Assembly (NCBI GenBank): GCA_016930185.1
Contig: JAFGHK010000029.1
Coordinates: 1 to 33,721, forward strand
Source: Dehalococcoidales bacterium
GTDB taxonomy: Bacteria; Chloroflexota; Dehalococcoidia; Dehalococcoidales; RBG-16-60-22
DNA length: 33,721 bases
Reading direction: 5' to 3'
Position numbers and translations under genes: made by a program. The notes below the pieces were generated by a model. The model did no database searches, had not been told where the DNA came from, and saw only the letters and a program-made list of their open reading frames with translations. This document shows positions 17,235-24,694 of the stretch, piece by piece (within the stretch, counting starts at the first letter, position 1; each line of letters starts with the position of its first letter).

Positions 17235-18746
17235 TTACATGTTGGAGACGGTAGTAAATAGCTGATTGGCCAGTGCCGGCAAAACAAGAAGGGCTGTGCC
17301 GGAAATGGCCGCTGTAATTCCCAGATTGCTGAAAATTTTATATTTACTGCCCCCCTCCGCCAGAGTCGGCACTATCGCATTTGCAACAGTAAATATTATT
17401 ACCAGAGGCAGCACCAGGTGTTGCATAATTTCCAGACCGGACAGGTTGAAACTGGAAAAAGTAGTTACGGTTTGCGTACTACCCATATTGGGTACGTCAG
17501 TCTGGGCTTGTGATAACAATCTTCCGAAGGCAACTATTACCTCGGTGATAAAGATTAAAATGGCAATAATCGCGGTATGCATGGTAATACAGAGCCAGCG
17601 GAAGGGACCGGATACCGTTCTGCGATGAGCGCGGAGCAGTGATAATTTATTGGCGAACAAAGCAGCCTGATTACCTGCCTCATCTGCCGAACCCCCCACT
17701 TCTATCGCGTCGTAGAACATACCTACGCTGCGGTTAGCCAGTTCGCTGCCGGTTTCATCTATAAACATTTTCCATGATAATCTTGATTTAATTCCGGCAG
17801 TGAGTCTGGTATGCAAATTCTTGACAGATGAACGTAAAATGTTGATGGCGTTAAAATCAATTCGTCCCAGAGCTGTGCTAACCGTTGTCTCCAGTGATGA
17901 ACAAACGCCTCCCAGAGAGCGTAAAAACGTCCCGACCTCATTGTCCCGCTTTATTATTTTTTTATCGTCCTTGGTCATGATATAACCGAGAGGGAAGACT
18001 ATAGCCGCAACTATGAGCAGTGCCACGCCAATATTTAGACCGGTAACTAAAAACACAATACTTACACCGATTGCTGCCGCCAGAACCGGCTTAAATAGCT
18101 TATTCGCAATTTTTTGTTCTTTAGAGCCTGGCCAATTCAGGATAATTTTTTCTTTCGGCGATACTACCCATATCAGCCAGACGCCGGTGGCAGTTACGGT
18201 CACAGAGATAAAAGCCATGGCTATTATGAGCGCTGTCTCGATTTTCCATATCATCGTTGAAACTATACCGATAACCACTACCAGAATTGCCGAAAGAATC
18301 AAGGAAACATAGGCATCCGTCCACATTTTCATCGCTTCCAGGTTTCTTTCATATTCGTTTTCATAGTCTTCGGCACGGGTAGTAGCTTCTCTGGAGAGGA
18401 AATCGGCTTCCGGTTCACCGGAAATCAGCGAACTGGAAAAACGCAGCAGCAGGCCTTTCATCTCTTCGTCTTTAGCCGGCTCTCCTATTGCCTGGCAAGC
18501 GCGAGCGTAATCATACTTCAACTGCCGGCGTGTTAGTTCCACTCTTTTAAAGTATTCGGCTGACGAGCATTGAATCTCGGCGGAGCGTTCGAAAATCTGG
18601 TCGCGCGGCACACCGGAAGCGGCTATCGTTGACATATAAGAGAGCTGATAATACAAATCAAAGCTCAACGCGATCTTACCGCGTTTCTTGCCCTTTTCAT
18701 CCTTGGCAAAGAACGGGAGTGCTCGTATCATTTTTACTATTTTCAT
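17235..18746 (-). CDS. arlJ: Archaellum platform membrane protein ArlJ (FlaJ) homolog
   Basis: 503 aa; T2SF/FlaJ-like: cytoplasmic SFDLYYQLSYMSTIAASGVPRDQIFERSAE..., multiple TM blocks, second FLRSLGGVCSSLETTVSTALGRI region. Confidence 0.92.
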   Translation of the reverse strand: MKIVKMIRALPFFAKDEKGKKRGKIALSFDLYYQLSYMSTIAASGVPRDQIFERSAEIQCSSAEYFKRVELTRRQLKYDYARACQAIGEPAKDEEMKGLLLRFSSSLISGEPEADFLSREATTRAEDYENEYERNLEAMKMWTDAYVSLILSAILVVVIGIVSTMIWKIETALIIAMAFISVTVTATGVWLIWVVSPKEKIILNWPGSKEQKIANKLFKPVLAAAIGVSIVFLVTGLNIGVALLIVAAIVFPLGYIMTKDDKKIIKRDNEVGTFLRSLGGVCSSLETTVSTALGRIDFNAINILRSSVKNLHTRLTAGIKSRLSWKMFIDETGSELANRSVGMFYDAIEVGGSADEAGNQAALFANKLSLLRAHRRTVSGPFRWLCITMHTAIIAILIFITEVIVAFGRLLSQAQTDVPNMGSTQTVTTFSSFNLSGLEIMQHLVLPLVIIFTVANAIVPTLAEGGSKYKIFSNLGITAAISGTALLVLPALANQLFTTVSNM

Positions 18747-18748
18747 TT

Positions 18749-19840
18749 TTACGCTTCTATTCTCGTCTGGTCTGCAATAGGCAATTCATCATTATCTATG
18801 TCTATTAATACGTATCCACTATTTATCTTTTCTTTAGTTTCCCCGTAAAATTCAATAACCAGATAATCGTTCTCGTCCACCACCGTATAATCGGAAAATA
18901 TATAATTGCTGCTTACCGTTAACCACGTGCCTAGTTGGTCTCTATTAAACGTAACTTCGGCAGCCGGGGAGCCGTTGATAGTAGCTCTTACTGCACCGTA
19001 CGCAGACATTATCTTTATATCGATGTTTAAATAAAACCTGTCATTTACGGCGGTTAAAAATCCGGGTGAAAGGTAACAGCGGTAATTGACTGTCCAGGTA
19101 GCTGCCGGTATCTGGTCGATACCCACGAGCGGGTAGATAAACTGCGCCGGGCGGGTGGGTTGAGATTCGTTATAAAGCAGTTTCCTGGCAATCTCATTTT
19201 GTGCAAAATCTGCCATCATAATCATCGCTCTTCCGTCTGCCGGTGCCGCTTCCACCAGTTCGTAATATTCAGTGTTTGCGATGGTGATGTTCTCTGATTG
19301 GGGAGTAAGCCTTGTGTAGCCGAGATTCAAAAACGGCAGCGATGTATAAACACCGTTCGGAGCGGCAATGGCTACACTCCCGCTGGTGGCATTCCCCGAT
19401 AGCGGGTCCAGATAAACCAGGGCAACCATTTCCTCCAGCGGATTTAGAATGCCGGGCTCGAAGAACTCTATCGGCCCGTTAAGACCGATTCTGGACTTGA
19501 ACCATTCATTATTCAGCGGCAATGTAGTGCTGTAGGGCAGCCATATTGTATTTAAAGCACTGCCGTCATCTTCATATTTCACAATAAAGTCCCATTTATC
19601 ATAACCGGCCAGCTTGGTCTGGCCGTCGTTCTTTACCGTCACTCGTACGTAGTCCCCCCAGGAGAGCTTAACGGCACGTAGAATAGTCAGGTCCGTCCGT
19701 ACTATTTCACTCTCCAGGACACTTATTTTGTCGAAGTTAATTGCCGCTGTATCCGCCGATGTCAGTAAACCCTGTGACAACGCCATACCTCCCACCATAA
19801 TCATTGCGATACATATTACCGTTACTACTGCTGCTGCCAT
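18749..19840 (-). CDS. arlF: ArlF-like stator protein with long C-terminal extension
   Basis: 363 aa; single N-terminal TM (AAVVTVICIAMIMVGGMALSQGLLTSAD), beta-rich domain VRVTVKNDGQTKLAGYDKWDFIVKYEDDGS...IWLPYS paralogous to 19930..20454, plus about 190 aa extra C-terminus. Confidence 0.8.
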   Translation of the reverse strand: MAAAVVTVICIAMIMVGGMALSQGLLTSADTAAINFDKISVLESEIVRTDLTILRAVKLSWGDYVRVTVKNDGQTKLAGYDKWDFIVKYEDDGSALNTIWLPYSTTLPLNNEWFKSRIGLNGPIEFFEPGILNPLEEMVALVYLDPLSGNATSGSVAIAAPNGVYTSLPFLNLGYTRLTPQSENITIANTEYYELVEAAPADGRAMIMMADFAQNEIARKLLYNESQPTRPAQFIYPLVGIDQIPAATWTVNYRCYLSPGFLTAVNDRFYLNIDIKIMSAYGAVRATINGSPAAEVTFNRDQLGTWLTVSSNYIFSDYTVVDENDYLVIEFYGETKEKINSGYVLIDIDNDELPIADQTRIEA

Positions 19841-19929
19841 GTAATCGACTCCCCGCCATGCTCCTAGCGGTACCAGCTTAATTTAAATGTAATTTTCATT
19901 TTCATGTTGCCGCTGCTCATTTAATTTCT

Positions 19930-20454
19930 TTAGGGTGAAAAGTAAGTTGAACTCGATATTCCGCTGGGCGTGGTTACCACCACCATATTGGTCGTACCCG
20001 GGCCTAATGACGGGTCGAGCCACGTTCTTATCATTATCTCTTCACCTGGATTCAATACATTCGGCTCGAACTTTTCGGCTGCGCCGTCCAGCCTTATCCA
20101 GCCTACTTCCCACTCGTAAATTCCGGCACCTCCCGGAGCGTAGGGCAGCCATTCCACGTGATAAACGCCGGAATCGTCATAATACTGGATGATAACATCC
20201 CATTTTTCAAAATCGGCCATCTTGGTCTGGCCTGTATTCTTGAGCACTATATCCAGAGGGTCCGCGCCAGCGATTAGTGATACATTTGTACTCATCGGTG
20301 TCAGCTCGGTTCTCATTATTGTTTCTGTTCTCTGTTCGATTTCACTAAGCCCTGCGGTACTGGAATCGACTGATGTCATAAATCCATGGGACATTGTCAT
20401 GCCCCCGAAAATCATCAGGGCTATGCAAATTAAAGAAATTATCGCAGTTTCCAT
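19930..20454 (-). CDS. arlF: ArlF-like stator protein (short paralog)
   Basis: 174 aa; N-terminal TM METAIISLICIALMIFGGMTMSHGFMTS; LDIVLKNTGQTKMADFEKWDVIIQYYDDSGVYHVEWLPYAPG. Confidence 0.82.
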   Translation of the reverse strand: METAIISLICIALMIFGGMTMSHGFMTSVDSSTAGLSEIEQRTETIMRTELTPMSTNVSLIAGADPLDIVLKNTGQTKMADFEKWDVIIQYYDDSGVYHVEWLPYAPGGAGIYEWEVGWIRLDGAAEKFEPNVLNPGEEIMIRTWLDPSLGPGTTNMVVVTTPSGISSSTYFSP

Positions 20455-20465
20455 TTCCTGCTCCG

Positions 20466-20942
20466 TTACATGCTGAAATAAAACTCATCATATATTCCGT
20501 TAGGAATAATAAACTTGGCAAAATATGTTCCGGCACCCGGGTCGCTATCATATGTAACCGTTACTTTTATCGTAGCGCTGGTTCTCCATTCCGTATCATT
20601 TTCCAGTTCAAAAGACCAGCGTGGATAATCGCTGCCGGCATCAGTCAAGTAAGGAACGCGTTCGAAGTCATCCTCCTGCCCGAAGAACAGGTCGCTCTCC
20701 TCGACAGCCAGAATACGCTGGGTGCCTACGTTCTTTATCCATAAATAAACCACTGTACGGGTGGAGTTATTTGCCGCATGAACAATGTTAATCCGACTCT
20801 TCATCCGTTCGTCGACCTGTTCGGCCATGCTGGTCATAGCCTCGCTTGAACGGTTTATCATCGGATATACACTATTAAAGATAAATATCATACACACAAC
20901 CCCCGCTATGATTAGTAGAGCTGTTGTGATAGCTTTGTCCAC
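20466..20942 (-). CDS. arlG: ArlG-like archaellum stator protein
   Basis: 158 aa, GTG start with GGAGG SD; N-terminal TM AITTALLIIAGVVCMIFIFNSVYPMI; TRTVVYLWIKNVGTQRI motif typical of FlaG/ArlG. Confidence 0.82.
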   Translation of the reverse strand: MDKAITTALLIIAGVVCMIFIFNSVYPMINRSSEAMTSMAEQVDERMKSRINIVHAANNSTRTVVYLWIKNVGTQRILAVEESDLFFGQEDDFERVPYLTDAGSDYPRWSFELENDTEWRTSATIKVTVTYDSDPGAGTYFAKFIIPNGIYDEFYFSM

Positions 20943-21042
20943 AAAAGACCTCCGTTATTCCTTTGGAGCAGATGCTTGCGGCAAACATCTACGCTTCTCA
21001 CAGCTGTTAGAAAGCGTATCATACCCACTAAAAACCACGGTT

Positions 21043-21078
21043 CGGGGTGGGGCTCCGTTAATGGAGGCCCCCACCCCG
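21043..21078 (-). terminator. Strong G+C hairpin between archaellin genes and arlG (partial terminator candidate)
   Basis: Minus strand CGGGGTGGGGGCCTCC-ATTAAC-GGAGCCCCACCCCG, with T5 about 8 nt downstream of the stem. Confidence 0.7.
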
Positions 21079-21104
21079 CGTGTTAAGCTTTAGACCAATT
21101 CGCC

Positions 21105-21737
21105 TTAGCGCAGGTTTATTATCTTATCGATATATGGCGGCGTTGTCCGCTCAATGGTGAGTATTGCACCGATTGGTGTCATCACCGTGATACTGAATCT
21201 TTGGTTAACGCTGAGGTCAGGGGCGAGTGCTTGTACAAGATTTCCTGCCGCTCCGCCGTCAATATCTCCTACGGTTATCTGGAATTTCTCACCGGTTTCC
21301 AGCAGATAATCGCCGTCATCGTTCCCCATCTTGTCAACGGTCCAATATAGGTCCGTTATCTGTTGAGCGTTATCGATGTAATTGATAACAACCTTATGGT
21401 CATTTCCCGTAGCTATACCAGCTGCACCGCCGGAAGGTTGGGTGAAGTCAACCGGTTCGCCACCGAGTACATTGGCTACGGTGAATGTCAATTGTCCGAT
21501 AGAACCACTGGCACCCGTAACGTTACCGGTAGCAATTATCCCTCCCTTGAGTTCCAGGGTGCTCTGGGCTTCTTTAAGCCCGGAATAGACCGCTTCCTGC
21601 GCTTTCTGGGTAGAAAAGAGGCCTGCGGAAAGGGCGGTGTAGGCAAAGACCGCGGCTACTACTACAAAGGCTATCAGGATAATAGCTGTCTCCAGCCCGG
21701 TGATGCCCTTTTCCTTCCTTAAGAACTTTCCATACAT
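21105..21737 (-). CDS. arlB: Archaellin (FlaB/ArlB) paralog 3
   Basis: 210 aa; class III signal peptide KEKG|ITGLETAIILIAFVVVAAVFAYTALSAGLFSTQKAQEAVYSGLKEA; conserved C-terminal ITVMTPIGAILTIERTTPPYIDKIINLR. Confidence 0.95.
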   Translation of the reverse strand: MYGKFLRKEKGITGLETAIILIAFVVVAAVFAYTALSAGLFSTQKAQEAVYSGLKEAQSTLELKGGIIATGNVTGASGSIGQLTFTVANVLGGEPVDFTQPSGGAAGIATGNDHKVVINYIDNAQQITDLYWTVDKMGNDDGDYLLETGEKFQITVGDIDGGAAGNLVQALAPDLSVNQRFSITVMTPIGAILTIERTTPPYIDKIINLR

Positions 21738-21776
21738 ATTTTCTCCTTTTCCTGCAAAACCTAAGTCAAAGGTTGA

Positions 21777-22403
21777 TTAGCGCAAGTTCATGATTTTGTC
21801 GATGTAAGGCGGGGTAATTCTTTCAATCGTGAGTACAGCACCGAACGGTGTCATTATCACTAGACTGAAAGTCCTGTTAACGGTCAGGTCATCACCAAGA
21901 GCGTCAACGAGGTTTCCCTGTCCGCTCTGGCTGCCGACGGTAATCTGGAATTTTTCGCCGGTCTCCAGCAGCGAGTCGCCGTCATCGTTCCCCAGTTTGG
22001 TAACTGTCCAATAAAGATTGTCTATTGCTTGGTCGGAATCAAGATAGTTAATCACTACCTTATGGTCATTACCTGTAGCTATACCCCCTGCACCGTTTGA
22101 AGGCGGGGTGAAGTCAACAGGCTCGCCGCCGAGCACGTTGGCTACGGTGAAGGTGATTTCGCCAATACTGCCGGAATCACCGGTAACATTACCGGTAGCG
22201 ATTACAGCTCCCTTGAGTTCCAGGGTGCTCTGGGCCTCTTTAAGCCCGGAGTAGACTGCTTCCTGGGCCTTCTGGGTCGAGAAAAGACCCGCAGAAAGGG
22301 CAGTATAGGCGAAGACCGCGGCTACCACCACGAAAGCAATCAGGATGATAGCGGTCTCAAGGCCCGTAATGCCTTTCTCTTTTCCGATAAACTTCTTAAG
22401 CAT
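21777..22403 (-). CDS. arlB: Archaellin (FlaB/ArlB) paralog 2
   Basis: 208 aa; same class III signal peptide and hydrophobic helix; C-terminal MTPFGAVLTIERITPPYIDKIMNLR. Confidence 0.95.
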   Translation of the reverse strand: MLKKFIGKEKGITGLETAIILIAFVVVAAVFAYTALSAGLFSTQKAQEAVYSGLKEAQSTLELKGAVIATGNVTGDSGSIGEITFTVANVLGGEPVDFTPPSNGAGGIATGNDHKVVINYLDSDQAIDNLYWTVTKLGNDDGDSLLETGEKFQITVGSQSGQGNLVDALGDDLTVNRTFSLVIMTPFGAVLTIERITPPYIDKIMNLR

Positions 22404-22438
22404 TTTTTCTCCTTTTCCTTCGCTTCTCTAATATTTAT

Positions 22439-23086
22439 TTAGCGAAGATTCATTTTTGTATCTATGTAGGGTGGTGTGGTCCGTTCGATGACCAGTACAG
22501 CACCGATAGGCGTCACTATCTCAAGTGTGAAAGTATCGTTGACCGATAGGGCTTCGACGGATAGAGCATCGAGCAGGTTGCCGCCGTTTAACGTCTGGTC
22601 GTCAGAACCTATGGTAATCTGGAATTTCTCACCGGTCTCCAGCAGGTCATCGCCATCGGTGGTGCCTAGCGGAACGTATTCCCAGTAAAGATTGGTGACT
22701 ACCTGGTTCGCATCGATATAATTGATGACCACTTTGTTTGAACTGTTGTCTGCAGCTATACCGTTGTTAGTTGCGTCTTGATTTGGCATCGTGAAGTCAA
22801 CCGGCTCACCGCCGAGGACATTGGATACCACAAGAGTCAACTGCTTTATAGTACCGGTAGCGCCGGGAGTCCCGGCCGTAGCGATAATGCCGCCGCGCAG
22901 CTCTAACGTGCTCTGGGCTTCCTTAAGCCCGGAATAGACTGCCTCCTGGGCCTTCTGGGTCGAGAATAGACCCGCGGAAAGGGCGGTATAAGCAAAGACC
23001 GCGGCTACCACCACGAAGGCAATCAGGATGATAGCGGTCTCAAGGCCCGTTATACCTTTCTCTTTCTTAAAGTATTTGTCGTACAT
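22439..23086 (-). CDS. arlB: Archaellin (FlaB/ArlB) paralog 1 (promoter-proximal)
   Basis: 215 aa; same class III signal peptide; SD AGGAGG; C-terminal VTPIGAVLVIERTTPPYIDTKMNLR. Confidence 0.95.
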   Translation of the reverse strand: MYDKYFKKEKGITGLETAIILIAFVVVAAVFAYTALSAGLFSTQKAQEAVYSGLKEAQSTLELRGGIIATAGTPGATGTIKQLTLVVSNVLGGEPVDFTMPNQDATNNGIAADNSSNKVVINYIDANQVVTNLYWEYVPLGTTDGDDLLETGEKFQITIGSDDQTLNGGNLLDALSVEALSVNDTFTLEIVTPIGAVLVIERTTPPYIDTKMNLR

Positions 23087-23278
23087 GTTTCCTCCTAAGT
23101 CTTAGGTATTTTGTTTTTTTGTGATGCTTTCGGTTAATGAATCTGTTGTAAGGATATAGATGATTATCTTTTTAGAATCACCCCCTTCCAATTTTTTGCT
23201 TTCAATTTTCATGCTTGACCTTTATTAGGATTACTGCTTAACATCTTTGTTATATGGTTGTAAGCAGACGTAAATTCG

Positions 23279-23569
23279 CTAATTAAGTGATATTTCTCCA
23301 CCGGGGAATACGCTAAACGATTCGCTCTCTAACACAACAACAGTGCGGGGTATAAAGGGCGAAACGTTTATTTTTCCCTGGGGGAGTTTATCATCTGCAT
23401 GAATAAAAATTTGAGCCGCGGCGGCCAGTTTGCAAAGTAAATCAGCGGCAATAGTTTCACCGCTTTTAACTGATTTCTTTATATTGGTAACGATAGATTT
23501 ACCAGCTGTTTTAAAACTGGTGAAATCCTCGCATTTACCAAATGCCTTACCAGCCAACCGATGCATCAC
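23279..23569 (-). CDS. Small hypothetical protein upstream of archaellins (96 aa)
   Basis: ORF starts GTG-ATG preceded by AAAGGAA SD; co-directional with the archaellum operon; no recognised domain. Confidence 0.5.
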   Translation of the reverse strand: MMHRLAGKAFGKCEDFTSFKTAGKSIVTNIKKSVKSGETIAADLLCKLAAAAQIFIHADDKLPQGKINVSPFIPRTVVVLESESFSVFPGGEISLN

Positions 23570-23778
23570 TCAAAGTTCCTTTCATGGCATGGATAATACT
23601 AATTTACCCCCGCTAGCTTTCGCTGAACACCAGACCATCCCCAATCTTACCGAATCCTTTTCCTAAAATAGGCTAGGGGAATCATTTAGTTTTAAAGTAA
23701 AAAAATCCCCATACAAAATTGGGTGGCAGCATCTATTGTAAATTAGGAACAATGGTGGCAGAATCAAAAGGCGTATGC

Positions 23779-23817
23779 TATTTTCACGTGGCAAACCTTT
23801 GCCAGATGGCGAAAATA
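23779..23817. promoter_or_regulatory. Nested inverted repeat, candidate operator or structured leader
   Basis: TATTTTC-acg-TGGCAAA-cc-TTTGCCA-gatggc-GAAAATA; both arms perfect (7 bp inner, 7 bp outer); lies in the divergent region between archaellum-side genes and the LuxR regulator. Confidence 0.6.
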
Positions 23818-23962
23818 AACGAAAATTAATGGAATATTAATGTATTGTTTATGAAATTTTATTCCTATCTTTATATAACTAGACTACAATTTTAATGTTA
23901 TTTAACCTGATACGGTGGCTGTGAGGAAGTAAAAACTAGTTTAAAAACAGAAAGGTAAAGAC

Positions 23963-24694
23963 ATGATGCAGTCAGATTCCGATAGCATAAGTCTGTTAGT
24001 AATCGAGGAACAGGAAATCTTTCGGGAGTTGTATACCTATGTATTACCAAGAAATGCTAATATCGATGTACTGCGTGTCTCCGGCAATGGGGCAAAAGGC
24101 TCAATGATAAGGGCGGTCGCGGAACTCACTCCAGGCGTAATGCTCTTAAGTATTAAAAAACTGGATAACGATATTATCGAAGAACTGGAAAAGATCAGGA
24201 ACTCACACCCCAAGATGGGTATCGTAATATTAATCGTGAGTTACAGCTCGCAGGATATCGAGCTGTTACGCCGATTAGCACTCTGCGGTGAAAGCGGTAT
24301 GGCTCTATTCTTGAAGCAGTCCCTTGATAAAGTCGATCAGCTTTGCCAGACGGTTCTAGCAGTCAGCCAGGGGCAGGTCATTCTCGACCCACCGCTGGCT
24401 ACTTTTATGTTCGCCGGTAAACCAGAATGCCCCTTCCTGAAACAACTCACCACCCGCGAACTGGAAATTCTAAGCCTGCTCTCGCAGGGCTACACCAACT
24501 CGTCAATCGCCGATACCCTCTTCATCGATATCAAAACGGTGGAGCATCACCTTAACAGCATGTACAGCAAGCTCAAGGCCGACCCCGACTATAATACCAA
24601 GCACTTGAGAGTTAGCGCCGCCAGGTTATACCTGGAAAAAATGGGTGTGCTGTATCAGAAGGAAGAAACACTCGCTCAAGTCGGCTCCAAATAA
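23963..24694 (+). CDS. NarL/LuxR-type regulator with degenerate receiver domain
   Basis: 243 aa; receiver-like N-terminus; C-terminal LuxR HTH LTTRELEILSLLSQGYTNSSIADTLFIDIKTVEHHLNSMYSKL; phospho-acceptor position reads VMLLSIKKLD. Confidence 0.88.
   Translation: MMQSDSDSISLLVIEEQEIFRELYTYVLPRNANIDVLRVSGNGAKGSMIRAVAELTPGVMLLSIKKLDNDIIEELEKIRNSHPKMGIVILIVSYSSQDIELLRRLALCGESGMALFLKQSLDKVDQLCQTVLAVSQGQVILDPPLATFMFAGKPECPFLKQLTTRELEILSLLSQGYTNSSIADTLFIDIKTVEHHLNSMYSKLKADPDYNTKHLRVSAARLYLEKMGVLYQKEETLAQVGSK

Noticed and set aside
13427-18746. Interpretation as a type IV pilus, Tad or type II secretion system
   Set aside because: Archaellin-type signal peptides and sequences, ArlH, ArlG/ArlF and FlaD/E-like genes are specific to archaella; no PilQ, PilM/N/O or minor pseudopilins seen.
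23788-23805. Sigma-54-like -24/-12 element (TGGCAAACCTTTGC)
   Set aside because: GG-to-GC spacing is one nucleotide short (N9 rather than N10) and the sequence is better explained as a symmetric dyad.
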